Assembly (NCBI RefSeq): GCF_002754375.1
Contig: NZ_PEFF01000001.1
Span: forward strand, 434,001-498,000
Source of the DNA: Variovorax sp. 54
GTDB lineage: Bacteria; Pseudomonadota; Gammaproteobacteria; Burkholderiales; Burkholderiaceae_C
DNA: 64,000 nucleotides
Reading direction: 5' to 3'
The notes below the pieces were generated by a model. The model was given only the letters and a program-made list of their open reading frames with translations, did no database searches and was not told the DNA's origin. This document shows, piece by piece, positions 53,749 through 64,000 of the stretch. Within the stretch, counting starts at the first letter, position 1. Every line of letters starts with the position of its first letter. A program made the translations under genes and the position numbers.

Positions 53749-54273
53749 TCAGACCGACCACTTCTCGATCAGCTTCTCGGCGCCGAGCGAGTCGTAGCCC
53801 TCGAAGGGCTGGTGGATCCACGGGTTGGTGGCCAGGAACTCGACCGAGTAGTCGGGCGTGAAGGTCGACATCGCCTTGGTCCAGATGACCGCGCTGCGCA
53901 GCTCGGTGATCGGCTTGTAGTTGTTGCGCAGCATGTCCATCACGGCGTGCAGCGTATGGCCCGAATCGGCCAGGTCGTCCACCAGCAATACCTTGCCGGC
54001 GATCTCGCCCTTGGGGGTCGTGATGAAGCGCGCGATGTCGAGATGGCCCTGGACCGTGCCGGCGTCGGCGCGGTAGGAGCTGGTCGACATGATCGCCAGC
54101 GGCTTGTCGAAGATGCGCGAGAGCACATCGCCCGGGCGCATGCCGCCACGCGCCAGGCACAGGATGGTGTCGAACTGCCAGCCCGACTGGTGCACCTTGA
54201 TCGCGAGCTTCTCGATCAGGTTGTGGTATTCGTCGTAGCTGACGTAGAGATGTTTGCCGTCTTCGGTCAACAT
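53749..54273 (-). CDS. Phosphoribosyltransferase (HGPRT-like)
   Basis: A 174-aa PRTase. The PRPP-binding loop is VLLVDDLADSGHTLHAV, and the N-terminal LCLARGGMRPGDVLSR and MSTSSYRADAG precede it. The family converts purine bases to nucleotides using PRPP. It follows purA by 18 bp and is probably cotranscribed, which supports a purine-salvage role. Confidence 0.9.
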   Translation of the reverse strand: MLTEDGKHLYVSYDEYHNLIEKLAIKVHQSGWQFDTILCLARGGMRPGDVLSRIFDKPLAIMSTSSYRADAGTVQGHLDIARFITTPKGEIAGKVLLVDDLADSGHTLHAVMDMLRNNYKPITELRSAVIWTKAMSTFTPDYSVEFLATNPWIHQPFEGYDSLGAEKLIEKWSV

Positions 54274-54291
54274 GGTCTGGTTCGTTCCTGT

Positions 54292-55638
<1,347 letters not shown>

Positions 55639-55646
55639 TCAAAAAT

Positions 55647-56807
55647 TCAGATCGCTCGGACATTCCATTGGCCGGCCTGCTCGACGAGCTCGCGGTCGCA
55701 ATGGAATTCATCGATTTCGCTGCCGTGGCCGGGCAGCACGCAGACTACCGTTTCGCCGGCCTTGCGCAATTGGGCAATCGCCTGACGCAGGCCGGCCGCG
55801 TCGCTCCAGGGCGCACGGATGGCGGCGCGCAGCGGACGGGCCGGCAGCACGCCGACGAGTTCGCGCACATCGAGGCTGAAGCCGACGGCCGGACGGTTGC
55901 GGCCGAACACGGCGCCCACCTCGTCGTAGCGGCCTCCGCGCACCAGCGAATCGGCCGCGCCCGGCACGTAGATGCCGAAACGCATGCCACTGTAATAGGC
56001 ATAGCCGCGCAGATCGGCCAGGTCGAAGCTGATCTGGCGCCCTGCCGTGCCGTTCAGGCCAGCCGCAAGTTGCTTCAGGTCGGCCAGCGCCGCGGCCACC
56101 GCGGGCGTGCCCTTCAGGGCCTTGGCGGCCTCGTCGAGCACGGCCACATCGCCGTACAGGCCCACGAGGGCGCGCAGGCCGTCGCGTGAGGCCGCGGGAA
56201 AATCTTGGGTGAGCGCCTGCAGCTCGCTCGCGTCCTTGGCGGCCAGCGCGGCGTGCACGCGGGCGATCGCGGCGCCATCGACCGGTACGCCGGCGAACAG
56301 CGCGCGCACGATGCGGGCGTCGGCCAGGTCGACGATCACGCCGTCGCGCAGGCCGGCGGCGTCGAGGCAGTCGAGCGCCAGCAACAGGGTTTCGGTGTCG
56401 GCTTCCAGGCCGGCGTGGCCGTAGATTTCAGCGCCGAACTGCAGCGGCTCGCGGGTGGCGTGCGGGCGGTCGGGCCGGGTGTGGACCACCGGACCGCAGT
56501 AGCACAGCCGGGCCACGCCATCGCGGTTCAGCAGATGGGCATCGATGCGCGCCACCTGGGGGGTGGTGTCGGCACGCAGGCCCATGCTGCGACCGGAAAG
56601 TTGGTCGACGAGCTTGAAGGTTTGGAGGTCGAGCGCCTCGCCGGTGCCCGAAAGCAGCGACTCCAGGTGCTCGAGCAGCGGCGGCATCACCAGCTCGTAG
56701 CCATAGCCACGGGCGGTATCGAGCAGCTGGCGTCGAAGTTCTTCGATGTGGCGCGCCTCGGAAGGCAGCACATCGGCAATGTGATCCGGGAGGACCCAGG
56801 CGGACAT
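55647..56807 (-). CDS. hisZ: ATP phosphoribosyltransferase regulatory subunit HisZ
   Basis: A 386-aa class-II aminoacyl-tRNA-synthetase paralogue that activates the short form of HisG for histidine biosynthesis. Motif-2-like [19 protein letters not shown] and the C-terminal [17 protein letters not shown] are clear. It has no tRNA-charging anticodon domain. It is located between the hflC/DUF2065 genes and purA, the betaproteobacterial arrangement. Confidence 0.93.
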   Translation of the reverse strand: MSAWVLPDHIADVLPSEARHIEELRRQLLDTARGYGYELVMPPLLEHLESLLSGTGEALDLQTFKLVDQLSGRSMGLRADTTPQVARIDAHLLNRDGVARLCYCGPVVHTRPDRPHATREPLQFGAEIYGHAGLEADTETLLLALDCLDAAGLRDGVIVDLADARIVRALFAGVPVDGAAIARVHAALAAKDASELQALTQDFPAASRDGLRALVGLYGDVAVLDEAAKALKGTPAVAAALADLKQLAAGLNGTAGRQISFDLADLRGYAYYSGMRFGIYVPGAADSLVRGGRYDEVGAVFGRNRPAVGFSLDVRELVGVLPARPLRAAIRAPWSDAAGLRQAIAQLRKAGETVVCVLPGHGSEIDEFHCDRELVEQAGQWNVRAI

Positions 56808-56851
56808 GGGGATCGGGGGCGTGGTTAAACCGGGATTCTACCGGGCCCGCG

Positions 56852-57040
56852 TTACCCCAGAACCCAAAGGAGTACCAAACCCAGCAGGATGCTGCAAAGA
56901 CCGAAGAAACGCAGCTGGCCGTCGCGCAGCTGCAGCAGCTGGCTAAAGCCGCGCCGCCACCCACCCGGCGAGACGAAAGGCAGGATGCCTTCGATCACCA
57001 GGACCAGCGCCAACGCGCTCCAGAAGGTGTCGGCGCTCAC
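56852..57040 (-). CDS. DUF2065 family small membrane protein
   Basis: A 62-aa protein with GTG start. Two hydrophobic helices (ALALVLVIEGILPFVSP and FGLCSILLGLVLLWVLG) flanking LQLRDGQLRFFG match DUF2065 (YjeT) proteins. Located just downstream of hflC (39 bp) on the same strand, a conserved position. Function unknown. Confidence 0.9.
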   Translation of the reverse strand: MSADTFWSALALVLVIEGILPFVSPGGWRRGFSQLLQLRDGQLRFFGLCSILLGLVLLWVLG

Positions 57041-57079
57041 GGCTCCAGACAGGAAAGCAGAGAAACGGAAGACCCGTTG

Positions 57080-57976
57080 TTACTTGCGCGCCGCGCCGCC
57101 CGAGCCGGAGCTCTGCATGGCGCGGAAGAAGTCCGAGGACGGGTCGAGCACCATCACGTCGCTCTTCTTGTTGAAGCTCTGCTTGTAGGCTTCGAGGCTG
57201 CGATAGAACTGGGCGAACTGCGGATCGCGGCCGAAGGCCTCGCTGTAGGTCGCGGCAGCCTGGGCATCGCCCTCGCCCTTGATCTTCTGGGCATCGCGGT
57301 AGGCGTTGGCCACGATCACTTCGCGCTGGCGGTCGGCGTCGGCGCGGATCTTTTCGCCTTCGGCCGTGCCGGTGGAACGCAGCTCGTTGGCCACGCGCTT
57401 GCGCTCGGCTTCCATGCGGCGGTAGACCGATTCGGTGATGGCTTCCACGTAATCGACACGGGTGATACGCACGTCGACCACATCGACGCCCCAGGGCTTG
57501 GCACCCTTCACCACGGCCAGCACTTCGCGCTGCACGTCGGCCATCAGGGCCTCGCGGCGAACGGAGATCAGGTCGCGCACGGTGCGCTTGTTGATGTTTT
57601 CCTGGAACGCGTTGCGCACCACGCGGTTCAGCTGCATGGCGCCCGCGTTCTCGTCGAGGCCGACGTTGCGGATGTAGGCCTGCGGGTCGGAGATGCGCCA
57701 GCGCACGTACCAGTCGATCACCACGCGCTGCTTTTCAGCGGTGAGCATGGGTTCGGTGTCGAGGCTCGACAGCGTCAGCAGGCGCTTGTCGATGTACGAC
57801 ACATTCTGGAACGGCGGCGGCAGCTTGAAGTTGAGGCCGGGCTCGGTGATGACCTGCTTGATCTGGCCGAGGGCATAGACCACGCCGAACTGGCGCTGGT
57901 CGACCACGAAGAGGGTCGAGCTCAGCAGCACGAGCAGGACGAGGACCGAGGTGGCGATGAAACCGATTCTGTTCAT
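57080..57976 (-). CDS. hflC: Protease modulator HflC
   Basis: A 298-aa SPFH-domain protein. A single N-terminal helix (IGFIATSVLVLLVLLSSTLF) anchors it in the inner membrane with the SPFH domain on the periplasmic side. Seen: VDQRQFGVVYALGQIKQV, ISDPQAYIRNVG and RKRVANELRSTGTAEGEKI. It forms a complex with HflK that restrains FtsH. It follows hflK by 17 bp. Confidence 0.95.
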   Translation of the reverse strand: MNRIGFIATSVLVLLVLLSSTLFVVDQRQFGVVYALGQIKQVITEPGLNFKLPPPFQNVSYIDKRLLTLSSLDTEPMLTAEKQRVVIDWYVRWRISDPQAYIRNVGLDENAGAMQLNRVVRNAFQENINKRTVRDLISVRREALMADVQREVLAVVKGAKPWGVDVVDVRITRVDYVEAITESVYRRMEAERKRVANELRSTGTAEGEKIRADADRQREVIVANAYRDAQKIKGEGDAQAAATYSEAFGRDPQFAQFYRSLEAYKQSFNKKSDVMVLDPSSDFFRAMQSSGSGGAARK

Positions 57977-57993
57977 GTTGTTCCGAGCCTTTC

Positions 57994-59409
57994 TCAGCGC
58001 ACGTCGCGGTCACGCGAGCGGCCGTCACGGGCGCGCACGTCGGTGGTGGTGGGTGCCACCGGGATCACCGACGACTGGGTCGGTGCGGTGCCGGCCACGT
58101 TGGGGTTGGCAGCATCCACCGGCGTGGCCGCGGTGTTGTTGCCGCCTTGCTGCATCAGCTTGTCGAGCGGCAGGTACAGCAGGTTGGAACCCTGCTTGCT
58201 GTCGACCAGCACCTTGGTCGTGCTGGCGTAGATCTGTTGCATGGCGTCGGTGTACATGCGGTCGCGCGTCACCTGCGGTGCCTTCTGGTATTCGGCCAGC
58301 ACCGAGCTGAAACGACCTGCGTCACCCTGTGCCTGCGCCACGATCCGCGCCTTGTAGGCCTCGGATTCTTCCTTCAGGCGCGACGAGGTACCGGTGGCCA
58401 GCGGCACGACGTTGTTGGCATAAGCCTCAGCGTCGTTCTTGGCGCGTTCGCGTTCCTGGCCGGCCTTGAGCACGTCGTCGAAGGCGGCCTGCACCTGCTC
58501 GGGCGGACGCACACCACCCTGCTGCAGGTTGATGCCAACGACTTCGACGCCGACCTTGTAGCGGTCGAGGATGGTCTGCATCAGCGCGCGCACGCGCGGT
58601 GCGATCTGGTCGCGCTCTTCGGCGAGCGCTGCGTCCATCTTCATCTTGCCGACCACTTCGCGCACGGAGCTTTCAGCCACCTGCACGATGGTTTCGGCGG
58701 GCGACTTGCTCTCGTAGAGCCAGGCGCGCGCATCGCTCAGGCGGTACTGCACGGCAAACTTGATTTCGACGATGTTCTCGTCTTCGGTCAGCATGGCCGA
58801 TTCGCGCAAGCCCGTGGAACGCACGATGGCGTCGCGGCCCACGTCGGTGGAACGGATCTGCGAAGTCACCACCAATTCGTGGCGCTGGATCGGGTACGGC
58901 AGGCGCCAGTTAAAGCCGGCATTCACCGTCGACTTGTAGCGTCCGAACTGCGTGACCACGGCCTGCTGGCCTTCGTTCACGATGAAGAAGCCGGTGCCGA
59001 GCCAGATCAGGACCGCCACGATGGCAACGAGGCCGATGCCAAAGCCGGCGTTCTTCATGTCGGGCTTGTAGCCGTTGCCGCCACCGCCGCCGGTGCCATT
59101 GGGGCGATTGCCGCCACCCTTGCCGCCGCCGAAGAAACCACCGAGCTTGCGATTGAGGTCGCGCCAGAGTTCATCGAGGTCGGGTGGACCCTGGTTCGGG
59201 CCCTGGCCGCGCGGGCGATTGCCGTTGCCGTTGTTGTTCTGGTTGCCGCTCGAAGGCGGCGGGATCGGGGCGCCGGGGGGATCGGCATCGGACGGCCGGT
59301 TGCCGGCCGGGCGGTCGCCGTTGGAGGACGGCTCGTCGCCGCGACCCCATCGGCCATCGTTCAGATTGAACATGCCCAGAAACCCTCTCCGCGCTGGCTT
59401 TGCATTCAT
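57994..59409 (-). CDS. hflK: FtsH protease modulator HflK
   Basis: A 471-aa SPFH protein. A Gly/Asn/Pro-rich N-terminal stretch of about 80 residues, the helix FGIGLVAIVAVLIWLGTGFF, and the SPFH region (IVNEGQQAVVTQFGRYKSTV, DARAWLYESKSPAETIVQV) are present. Start ATG at MNAKPARRGF; a start at MFNLNDGRWGR, 12 codons further in, is also reasonable since many HflK proteins begin there. The stop is 17 bp from hflC. Confidence 0.93.
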   Translation of the reverse strand: MNAKPARRGFLGMFNLNDGRWGRGDEPSSNGDRPAGNRPSDADPPGAPIPPPSSGNQNNNGNGNRPRGQGPNQGPPDLDELWRDLNRKLGGFFGGGKGGGNRPNGTGGGGGNGYKPDMKNAGFGIGLVAIVAVLIWLGTGFFIVNEGQQAVVTQFGRYKSTVNAGFNWRLPYPIQRHELVVTSQIRSTDVGRDAIVRSTGLRESAMLTEDENIVEIKFAVQYRLSDARAWLYESKSPAETIVQVAESSVREVVGKMKMDAALAEERDQIAPRVRALMQTILDRYKVGVEVVGINLQQGGVRPPEQVQAAFDDVLKAGQERERAKNDAEAYANNVVPLATGTSSRLKEESEAYKARIVAQAQGDAGRFSSVLAEYQKAPQVTRDRMYTDAMQQIYASTTKVLVDSKQGSNLLYLPLDKLMQQGGNNTAATPVDAANPNVAGTAPTQSSVIPVAPTTTDVRARDGRSRDRDVR

Positions 59410-59447
59410 TCGCTTCGTTCTCGTGTCAGTGGCGGGATTGTGCCCAA

Positions 59448-60617
<1,170 letters not shown>

Positions 60618-60671
60618 GCGGAATCAGAATATGGAAAAAGCGCGGCGGGGTTGCCGCCGCGCTCCGCGCGA

Positions 60672-60917
60672 TCAGGCGGCGGCGTCGTCGTTCTCGTTGG
60701 CCGAGAAGTTGACGGCACGACCCGGCACGATGGTGGAAATGGCGTGCTTGTAGACCATTTGCGTCACTGTGTTGCGGAGCAACACGACGTATTGATCGAA
60801 AGACTCGATCTGGCCCTGCAGCTTGATGCCGTTCACCAAATAAATGGAAACCGGCACATGCTCGCGACGCAAGGTGTTCAGAAACGGGTCTTGCAGAAGT
60901 TGCCCTTTATTGCTCAC
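60672..60917 (-). CDS. hfq: RNA chaperone Hfq
   Basis: An 81-aa Sm-like protein that pairs small RNAs with mRNAs. The start is GTG ([12 protein letters not shown]) with GGAGAA five nt upstream; an ATG further upstream would add unrelated residues. The Sm1 segment [20 protein letters not shown] and Sm2 segment [11 protein letters not shown] are intact. The C-terminus is short, as usual in this group. Confidence 0.97.
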   Translation of the reverse strand: MSNKGQLLQDPFLNTLRREHVPVSIYLVNGIKLQGQIESFDQYVVLLRNTVTQMVYKHAISTIVPGRAVNFSANENDDAAA

Positions 60918-61000
60918 GATATTCTCCGTGTTCAAGAGTAGTTGTTGGAGAGATGACCTTAACACAGGGTTTCTGCGCCGCAGCAATCGGGGTCAAAAGC

Positions 61001-61073
61001 CTTGAGAAAATAACGGTTCTCAAAAGACGGAACTTCCACTCCTGCTGCGGCTCATCGGCTGCCATCGGCAGCC
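61001..61073. promoter_or_regulatory. Hairpin-forming region between der and hfq
   Basis: Two perfect inverted repeats lie in the 164-bp gap: TTGAGAA-N8-TTCTCAA (61002-61023) and GGCTGCC-atc-GGCAGCC (61057-61073). Neither has a clear T-run for termination. They may attenuate readthrough from der or structure the hfq leader. Confidence 0.4.
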
Positions 61074-61081
61074 AAGCGCCC

Positions 61082-62425
61082 TCAGTTGTCCTTGTCCGCA
61101 AACGGATTTTGCGAGCTTTTGAACTGGATCCGCAAGGGCGTGCCCACGAGGTCGAATTCCTTGCGGAAACGCCCTTCCAGGAAACGCTTGTAAGCGTCGG
61201 TCACGTGCTCCAGCGAATTGCCGTGAATGATGATCACGGGCGGATTCATGCCGCCTTGGTGCGCATAGCGCAGCTTGGGCCGGTACATGCCGCCGCGTTG
61301 GGGCGCCTGGAATTGAACCGCCTCCAGCAACAGGCGCGTCAGCACCGGCGTCGACATCTTGCGTGTGGCCGACTTGTGGGCCTGCGCAATAGCCTGCCAC
61401 ACCGGGCCCAGGCCCTGCCGCTTGATGGCCGAGATGAAATGCAATGACGCGAATTTAAGGAACGGCAGCCGGGTTTCGATCTGCCGCTGGATCTGCTCGC
61501 GCTGGTAGCTGTCGACCGCGTCCCACTTGTTGATGGCGATCACCACGGCGCGTCCGCTTTCGAGGATGTAGCCGGCGATGTGCGCGTCCTGGTCGGTCAC
61601 GCCCTGCGTAGCGTCGAGCAGCAGCAGCACGACGTTGGCCGACTCGATGGCCTGCAGCGTCTTGACCACCGAGAACTTCTCGATCGCCTCGAACACCTTG
61701 CCCTTGCGGCGCAGCCCGGCGGTGTCGATCAGCTCGAAGCGCTGGCCGTTGCGCTCGAACGGCACCGAGATGGCGTCGCGCGTCGTGCCGGGCATGTCGA
61801 AGGCCACCAGGCGCTCTTCGCCGAGCCAGGTGTTGATCAGCGTGGACTTGCCGACGTTGGGCCGGCCGGCCACCGCCAGCTTGATCGGCTTGTTGACGTC
61901 GTCTTCGTCTTCCTCGTCGTCCGGGTCGGGCAGGTTCAGCGGCTCGAGCGCCAGTTCGACCAGGTCGCGCATGCCCTGCCCGTGCGCCGCGGACACGCCG
62001 TGCACGTCGCCGAAGCCCAGCTCGTAGAAGTCGACCAGCTTGGTGCCGTCGTGCATGCCCTCGGCCTTGTTGGCCGCCAGCACACAGGGCTTGCCGAGGC
62101 GGCGCAGCTCGTTGGCGATGTCGTGGTCTTGCGCCGAGAGGCCTTCGCGGGCATCGACCACGAAGATCACGACGTCGGCTTCGGCCACGGCCTGCCGCGT
62201 CTGCTTGGCCATCTCCTTGTAGATGCCGCTGCCGGCATCGGGCTCGAAGCCGCCGGTGTCGATCACGATGAACTCGTGCTTGCCCAGGCGGCCGTTGCCG
62301 TAATGGCGGTCGCGCGTGAGGCCGGCGAAGTCGGCAACGATGGCGTCGCGCGTCTGGGTCAGGCGGTTGAAGAGCGTCGACTTGCCGACGTTGGGACGGC
62401 CGACCAGGGCCACGACCGGCTTCAT
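61082..62425 (-). CDS. der: Ribosome biogenesis GTPase Der (EngA)
   Basis: A 447-aa protein with two GTPase domains, each with GRPNVGKST (residues 8-16 and about 181-189), G3 motifs DTGGFE and DTAGLR, and G4 NKAE and NKWD. The C-terminal KH-like domain ends in [15 protein letters not shown]. It matures the 50S subunit. It lies upstream of hfq, with bamB ahead of it on the same strand. Confidence 0.97.
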   Translation of the reverse strand: MKPVVALVGRPNVGKSTLFNRLTQTRDAIVADFAGLTRDRHYGNGRLGKHEFIVIDTGGFEPDAGSGIYKEMAKQTRQAVAEADVVIFVVDAREGLSAQDHDIANELRRLGKPCVLAANKAEGMHDGTKLVDFYELGFGDVHGVSAAHGQGMRDLVELALEPLNLPDPDDEEDEDDVNKPIKLAVAGRPNVGKSTLINTWLGEERLVAFDMPGTTRDAISVPFERNGQRFELIDTAGLRRKGKVFEAIEKFSVVKTLQAIESANVVLLLLDATQGVTDQDAHIAGYILESGRAVVIAINKWDAVDSYQREQIQRQIETRLPFLKFASLHFISAIKRQGLGPVWQAIAQAHKSATRKMSTPVLTRLLLEAVQFQAPQRGGMYRPKLRYAHQGGMNPPVIIIHGNSLEHVTDAYKRFLEGRFRKEFDLVGTPLRIQFKSSQNPFADKDN

Positions 62426-62491
62426 GGCCGGCCTTTCGATGGCGCGGTTTTCATGGTCGGGCCTTGGAAGTAAGAGAAAGACAAAAAATGA

Positions 62492-63625
62492 TTATTCAGG
62501 GCGGTAACCGAAGACGCCGCCCTTGGCGGTCACGACGACCACCGTGTTGCCGGCCAGGACCGGCGTCACGGTGATGGCCGAGCCATCGGGGGTCACGCGG
62601 TTGAGCAGTGCACCGTCTTCGCGCGACACGAAGTGCAGCGTGCCGGTGCTCTCACCGATGATCAGCGAACGGCCCACGGCCAGCGGCGCGGTCAGTTCGC
62701 GGTTCTTCAGGCGGCTCATCTGCCAGGCGCGCTCGCCGTCGGCGCGGCGCCAGGCGGTGACGCTGCCATCGGATTCGGTGCCATAGAGAAAGCGCTCGTC
62801 GCCGCTCACGCCATCGGCGCCCGAGGCCGGCTTGCTCCAGAGCAGCTGGCCGCGCAGGGTGTCGACGCAGCCGACGCTGGCGTAGTAGGCGCGTGCGCAG
62901 ACGGTGTCGCCGTAGCGGCTCACGCTGCCGGTGAGGTCGACCAGGCGTTCCACGTCGTTGGTGCCGCGCGGCGCGGCGATGGGGGCTTCCCAGCGTGAGC
63001 TGCCGTTGCCGGGGTTCATGCCGACCAGTCGGCCGCCCAGACCGGCAACCAGCGTGTCGCCGACTGCGATCAGCACGCCCGACTTGCGCAGCACGAGGTT
63101 CTCGCCCGGGCGCTGCTGCTGCCACAGGCGGCGGCCGCTCTGGCCGTCCCAGGCGCTGACGCTGCGGTCGGCGGTCTGCACGAAGACGCGACGGCCGGCC
63201 ACCAGGGGTGCGGTGAAGGCCTGGGCCGACAGGCGCTGCTTCCACAGCACCTTGCCGTTTTCGATAGCCACCACTTCGTTGTTGGTGGTGACCACGGCCG
63301 TCAGCGAACCGTCGCTGCCGACACCGGCCGCCAACGGCGCACCGGCGCTGGCGCGCCAGGTCTCGCGACCGGCGCGGGCGTCGATGGCGACGATTGTGCC
63401 GTCGCTGCCTGCCACGGTCACGATGTCGCCGCTGACATCGGCGGTGAGCGGGAATTCAACGCCCGGAATCCGCACGTTCCAGACCTGGCGCACGCCCATC
63501 AGGGACGGGTTGGCCGGCAGCTCGGCGGGCTTGGGCTTGCCGGAACCCGAGCAGGCGGCCAGCAGCGCGACCAGAACAAGAGCAGAACCCGCGCGCAGCG
63601 CGGTCGATTCAGGCTTGAAACGCAT
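62492..63625 (-). CDS. bamB: Outer membrane protein assembly lipoprotein BamB
   Basis: A 377-aa protein from the ATG at MRFKPESTAL. The lipobox LLAAC follows the signal (SALVLVALLA). The PQQ-like beta-propeller blades recur: GTIVAIDARAGRETWRASAG, VVAIENGKVLWKQRL, RSVSAWDGQSGRRLWQQQ and VGCVDTLRGQLLWSK. It is the lipoprotein of the Bam complex that folds outer-membrane beta-barrels. It lies between the partial YfgM-like gene and der, the standard operon. Confidence 0.94.
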   Translation of the reverse strand: MRFKPESTALRAGSALVLVALLAACSGSGKPKPAELPANPSLMGVRQVWNVRIPGVEFPLTADVSGDIVTVAGSDGTIVAIDARAGRETWRASAGAPLAAGVGSDGSLTAVVTTNNEVVAIENGKVLWKQRLSAQAFTAPLVAGRRVFVQTADRSVSAWDGQSGRRLWQQQRPGENLVLRKSGVLIAVGDTLVAGLGGRLVGMNPGNGSSRWEAPIAAPRGTNDVERLVDLTGSVSRYGDTVCARAYYASVGCVDTLRGQLLWSKPASGADGVSGDERFLYGTESDGSVTAWRRADGERAWQMSRLKNRELTAPLAVGRSLIIGESTGTLHFVSREDGALLNRVTPDGSAITVTPVLAGNTVVVVTAKGGVFGYRPE

Positions 63626-63646
63626 GAAATTCATGGAGGTGTGCGG

Positions 63647-64000
63647 TCAGGAGTTCTTGGGGACGGCGGGCGTCACGGTGACGGTCGGCGCCAGGGTCTT
63701 CGGGTCGACACCGACCGCGTTGAGCTTGATCTCGACCAGTCGGCGGTAGTCCGAGCCGGCGCCGAGGCCGGTCCAGGCCTTGCGGTACTCGGCCTGTGCC
63801 TCGTCGCGCTTGCCTTGCGCCATGTAGATGTCGCCCTTGCGGTCGGCCACCAGCGGTTCGAATTCGGTCGGCACCTTGCCGTCGAGTTGCTTGAGCGCGT
63901 CGTCGTAAGACTTGGCATCGAGCAGTTCGGCTGCGAGCCGCAGCTTGGCGATGGCCTGGTAGCCCGGGTCGACGGCGTTCTGCGCGACCCAGCCCAACGC
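63647..64000 (-). CDS. YfgM-like TPR protein (partial, 5' end outside window)
   Basis: The visible C-terminal part of a YfgM (ancillary SecYEG chaperone) homologue. TPR-like helices DPGYQAIAKLRLAAELL, DDALKQLDGKVP and YMAQGKRDEAQAEYRKAW are present, followed by a Pro/Thr-rich tail ending PAVPKNS. The start and the N-terminal membrane anchor are outside the window. It sits 12 bp ahead of the bamB start, the usual yfgM-bamB-der order. Confidence 0.85.
   Translation of the reverse strand, partial: ALGWVAQNAVDPGYQAIAKLRLAAELLDAKSYDDALKQLDGKVPTEFEPLVADRKGDIYMAQGKRDEAQAEYRKAWTGLGAGSDYRRLVEIKLNAVGVDPKTLAPTVTVTPAVPKNS

Overview
The window is a high-GC, gene-dense chromosomal segment of a betaproteobacterium. 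The family Comamonadaceae (Variovorax-like) fits best, judged from gene order (der-hfq-hflX-hflK-hflC-DUF2065-hisZ-purA), the many CoA-thioester and ketone-body genes, and codon use. The genus is an inference. I saw no insertion sequence, prophage, CRISPR array or rRNA operon.

Positions 1-10.2 kb hold a phosphate and polyphosphate cluster: pstS-pstC-pstA-pstB (pstB cut by the window edge), a divergent ppx, then sixA, ppk1 and an OlsB-like ornithine-lipid N-acyltransferase. PhoB-box-like direct repeats with 11-bp periodicity lie upstream of pstS, ppx, ppk1 and the OlsB-like gene. This suggests one phosphate-starvation module for phosphate uptake, polyphosphate turnover and phosphorus-free membrane lipid.

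Positions 10.2-20 kb are accessory in character. They hold a cyclic-nucleotide-binding/thioredoxin-reductase-like flavoprotein without a redox CxxC, next to a UBP-type zinc finger gene; a GST; tRNA-Pro(UGG) and tRNA-Arg(UCU) flanking two tandem paralogous small zinc-ribbon genes; a secreted MORN-like protein; and an unknown gene behind a near-consensus LexA (SOS) box with a short leader ORF. An AT-rich pocket ends the region.

Positions 20-46 kb are mixed metabolism and envelope: crotonase, PhoX, a 2,4-dienoyl-CoA-reductase-type SDR, OmpA-like protein, CaiB/BaiF transferase, phytase-esterase-like lipoprotein, EamA exporter, cold-shock/DUF1294 fusion, YgiQ radical SAM protein, MarR-GNAT fusion, 3-hydroxybutyrate dehydrogenase with acetoacetate decarboxylase, patatin, CHRD lipoprotein, YihY protein, split chromate transporter, aldo/keto reductase, GNAT and XRE-cupin regulator pair, and a flavin oxidoreductase.

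Positions 46-64 kb are largely housekeeping: rlmB with an L7/L12-like membrane-anchored protein, the divergent ybbA-type ABC ATPase and Tat-exported arylesterase (15 bp between start codons), a PLP lyase, an M48 lipoprotein, an AraC regulator, a PRTase, purA, hisZ, hflC, hflK, hflX, hfq, der, bamB and a partial YfgM-like gene. Function calls rest on motifs read directly from the sequence. Starts were chosen by family length, Shine-Dalgarno spacing and signal peptides, and several are uncertain.
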